Positions 63,896 to 64,000 of a stretch of DNA of 64,000 nt are shown here, piece by piece; position 1 is the stretch's first letter; every line of letters begins with the position of its first letter. The position numbers were made by a program, and so were the translations under genes. The DNA is taken from contig NZ_CP114780.1 in the NCBI RefSeq assembly GCF_027359415.1, forward strand, positions 744,001 through 808,000. The letters are read 5' to 3'. Under the pieces are notes generated by a model. The model searched no databases. It saw only the letters and a program-made list of their open reading frames with translations, and had not been told where the DNA came from. Source of the stretch: Prochlorococcus marinus str. MIT 0918 (GTDB lineage Bacteria > Cyanobacteriota > Cyanobacteriia > PCC-6307 > Cyanobiaceae).

Positions 63896-64000
63896 TTGGA
63901 GTCAGATTTAATAACTATTCTTTTTTCCGCTCTGTTTTCACTAGGTGGCTTTATAGCACTTATCTCAGGATTTGAAAGTGATGATGATGATGACCAAGAT
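63896..64000 (+). CDS. Small membrane protein, 5' part only
   Basis: A frame opens at TTG 63896 and runs off the window end after 35 codons. It has a hydrophobic helix (LITILFSALFSLGGFIALIS) followed by an acidic run (DDDDD). The start is provisional; the gene is incomplete. Confidence 0.45.
   Translation, partial: MESDLITILFSALFSLGGFIALISGFESDDDDDQD

Overview
The window reads as a gene-dense, AT-rich marine picocyanobacterial chromosome, almost certainly Prochlorococcus. The evidence is a Pcb chlorophyll a/b-binding antenna gene, a high-light-inducible (Hli) protein, kaiB and kaiC with no kaiA, the cyanobacterial clpR-clpP pair, an NblS-type histidine kinase, a plant-type ferredoxin, and cyanobacteria-restricted families (DUF1825, DUF3086, DUF3119). 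The pcb gene and the moderate number of small accessory genes fit a low-light-adapted strain of the SS120/MIT9211 kind; that placement is inference.

Layout. 0-9 kb: the end of an unknown gene, ftsQ, ftsZ, the SRP RNA gene (minus strand), panB, hemW (minus), a PIN/TRAM membrane protein, clpR, clpP, ilvC and cobD. 9-15 kb: an accessory stretch with two polysaccharide glycosyltransferases, a truncated NuoL/NdhF-like fragment, an hli gene among small membrane proteins, and two non-coding regions rich in inverted repeats on either side of small hypothetical genes, ending at the HU gene. 15-25 kb: a degenerate metallo-beta-lactamase-fold protein, a glycogen debranching enzyme, tRNA-Gly, an MFS transporter, an MlaE-type permease, DUF3119, DUF3086, plsY, pyrF, tyrS and DUF1825. 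25-28 kb: an orphan nonulosonic-acid cytidylyltransferase, a GIY-YIG-like protein and pepA.

28-35 kb is one long minus-strand cluster, purC-bamA-lpxC-fabZ-lpxA-lpxB-msrA, mostly outer-membrane assembly and lipid A synthesis. 35-42 kb: purD-nblS (plus), kaiB-kaiC (minus), rplU-rpmA. 42-54 kb: a methyltransferase, truB, a SpoIID-like protein, RNase Z, a pentapeptide-repeat lumenal protein, ferredoxin, prmA, serA, an S4-domain protein, tRNA-Val and murD. 54-64 kb is more accessory: many proteins of 30-140 residues, apt, a SemiSWEET-like protein, methyltransferases, pcb, a frameshifted glutamine amidotransferase, an SNF-family transporter, and intergenic DNA containing a copy of the 16S rRNA 3' tail.

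Most of the window is ordinary core genome. I see no CRISPR array, insertion sequence, prophage or obvious new multi-gene system. The observations best worth a second look are a structured, terminator-ended RNA candidate near 13.2-13.35 kb, the 16S-tail mimic near 62.9 kb, the amidotransferase broken at a run of nine A, the truncated complex-I-like fragment, the metal-site-less MBL protein, and several unannotated-size microproteins (55142-55288, 56571-56669, 58081-58203, 63062-63229).
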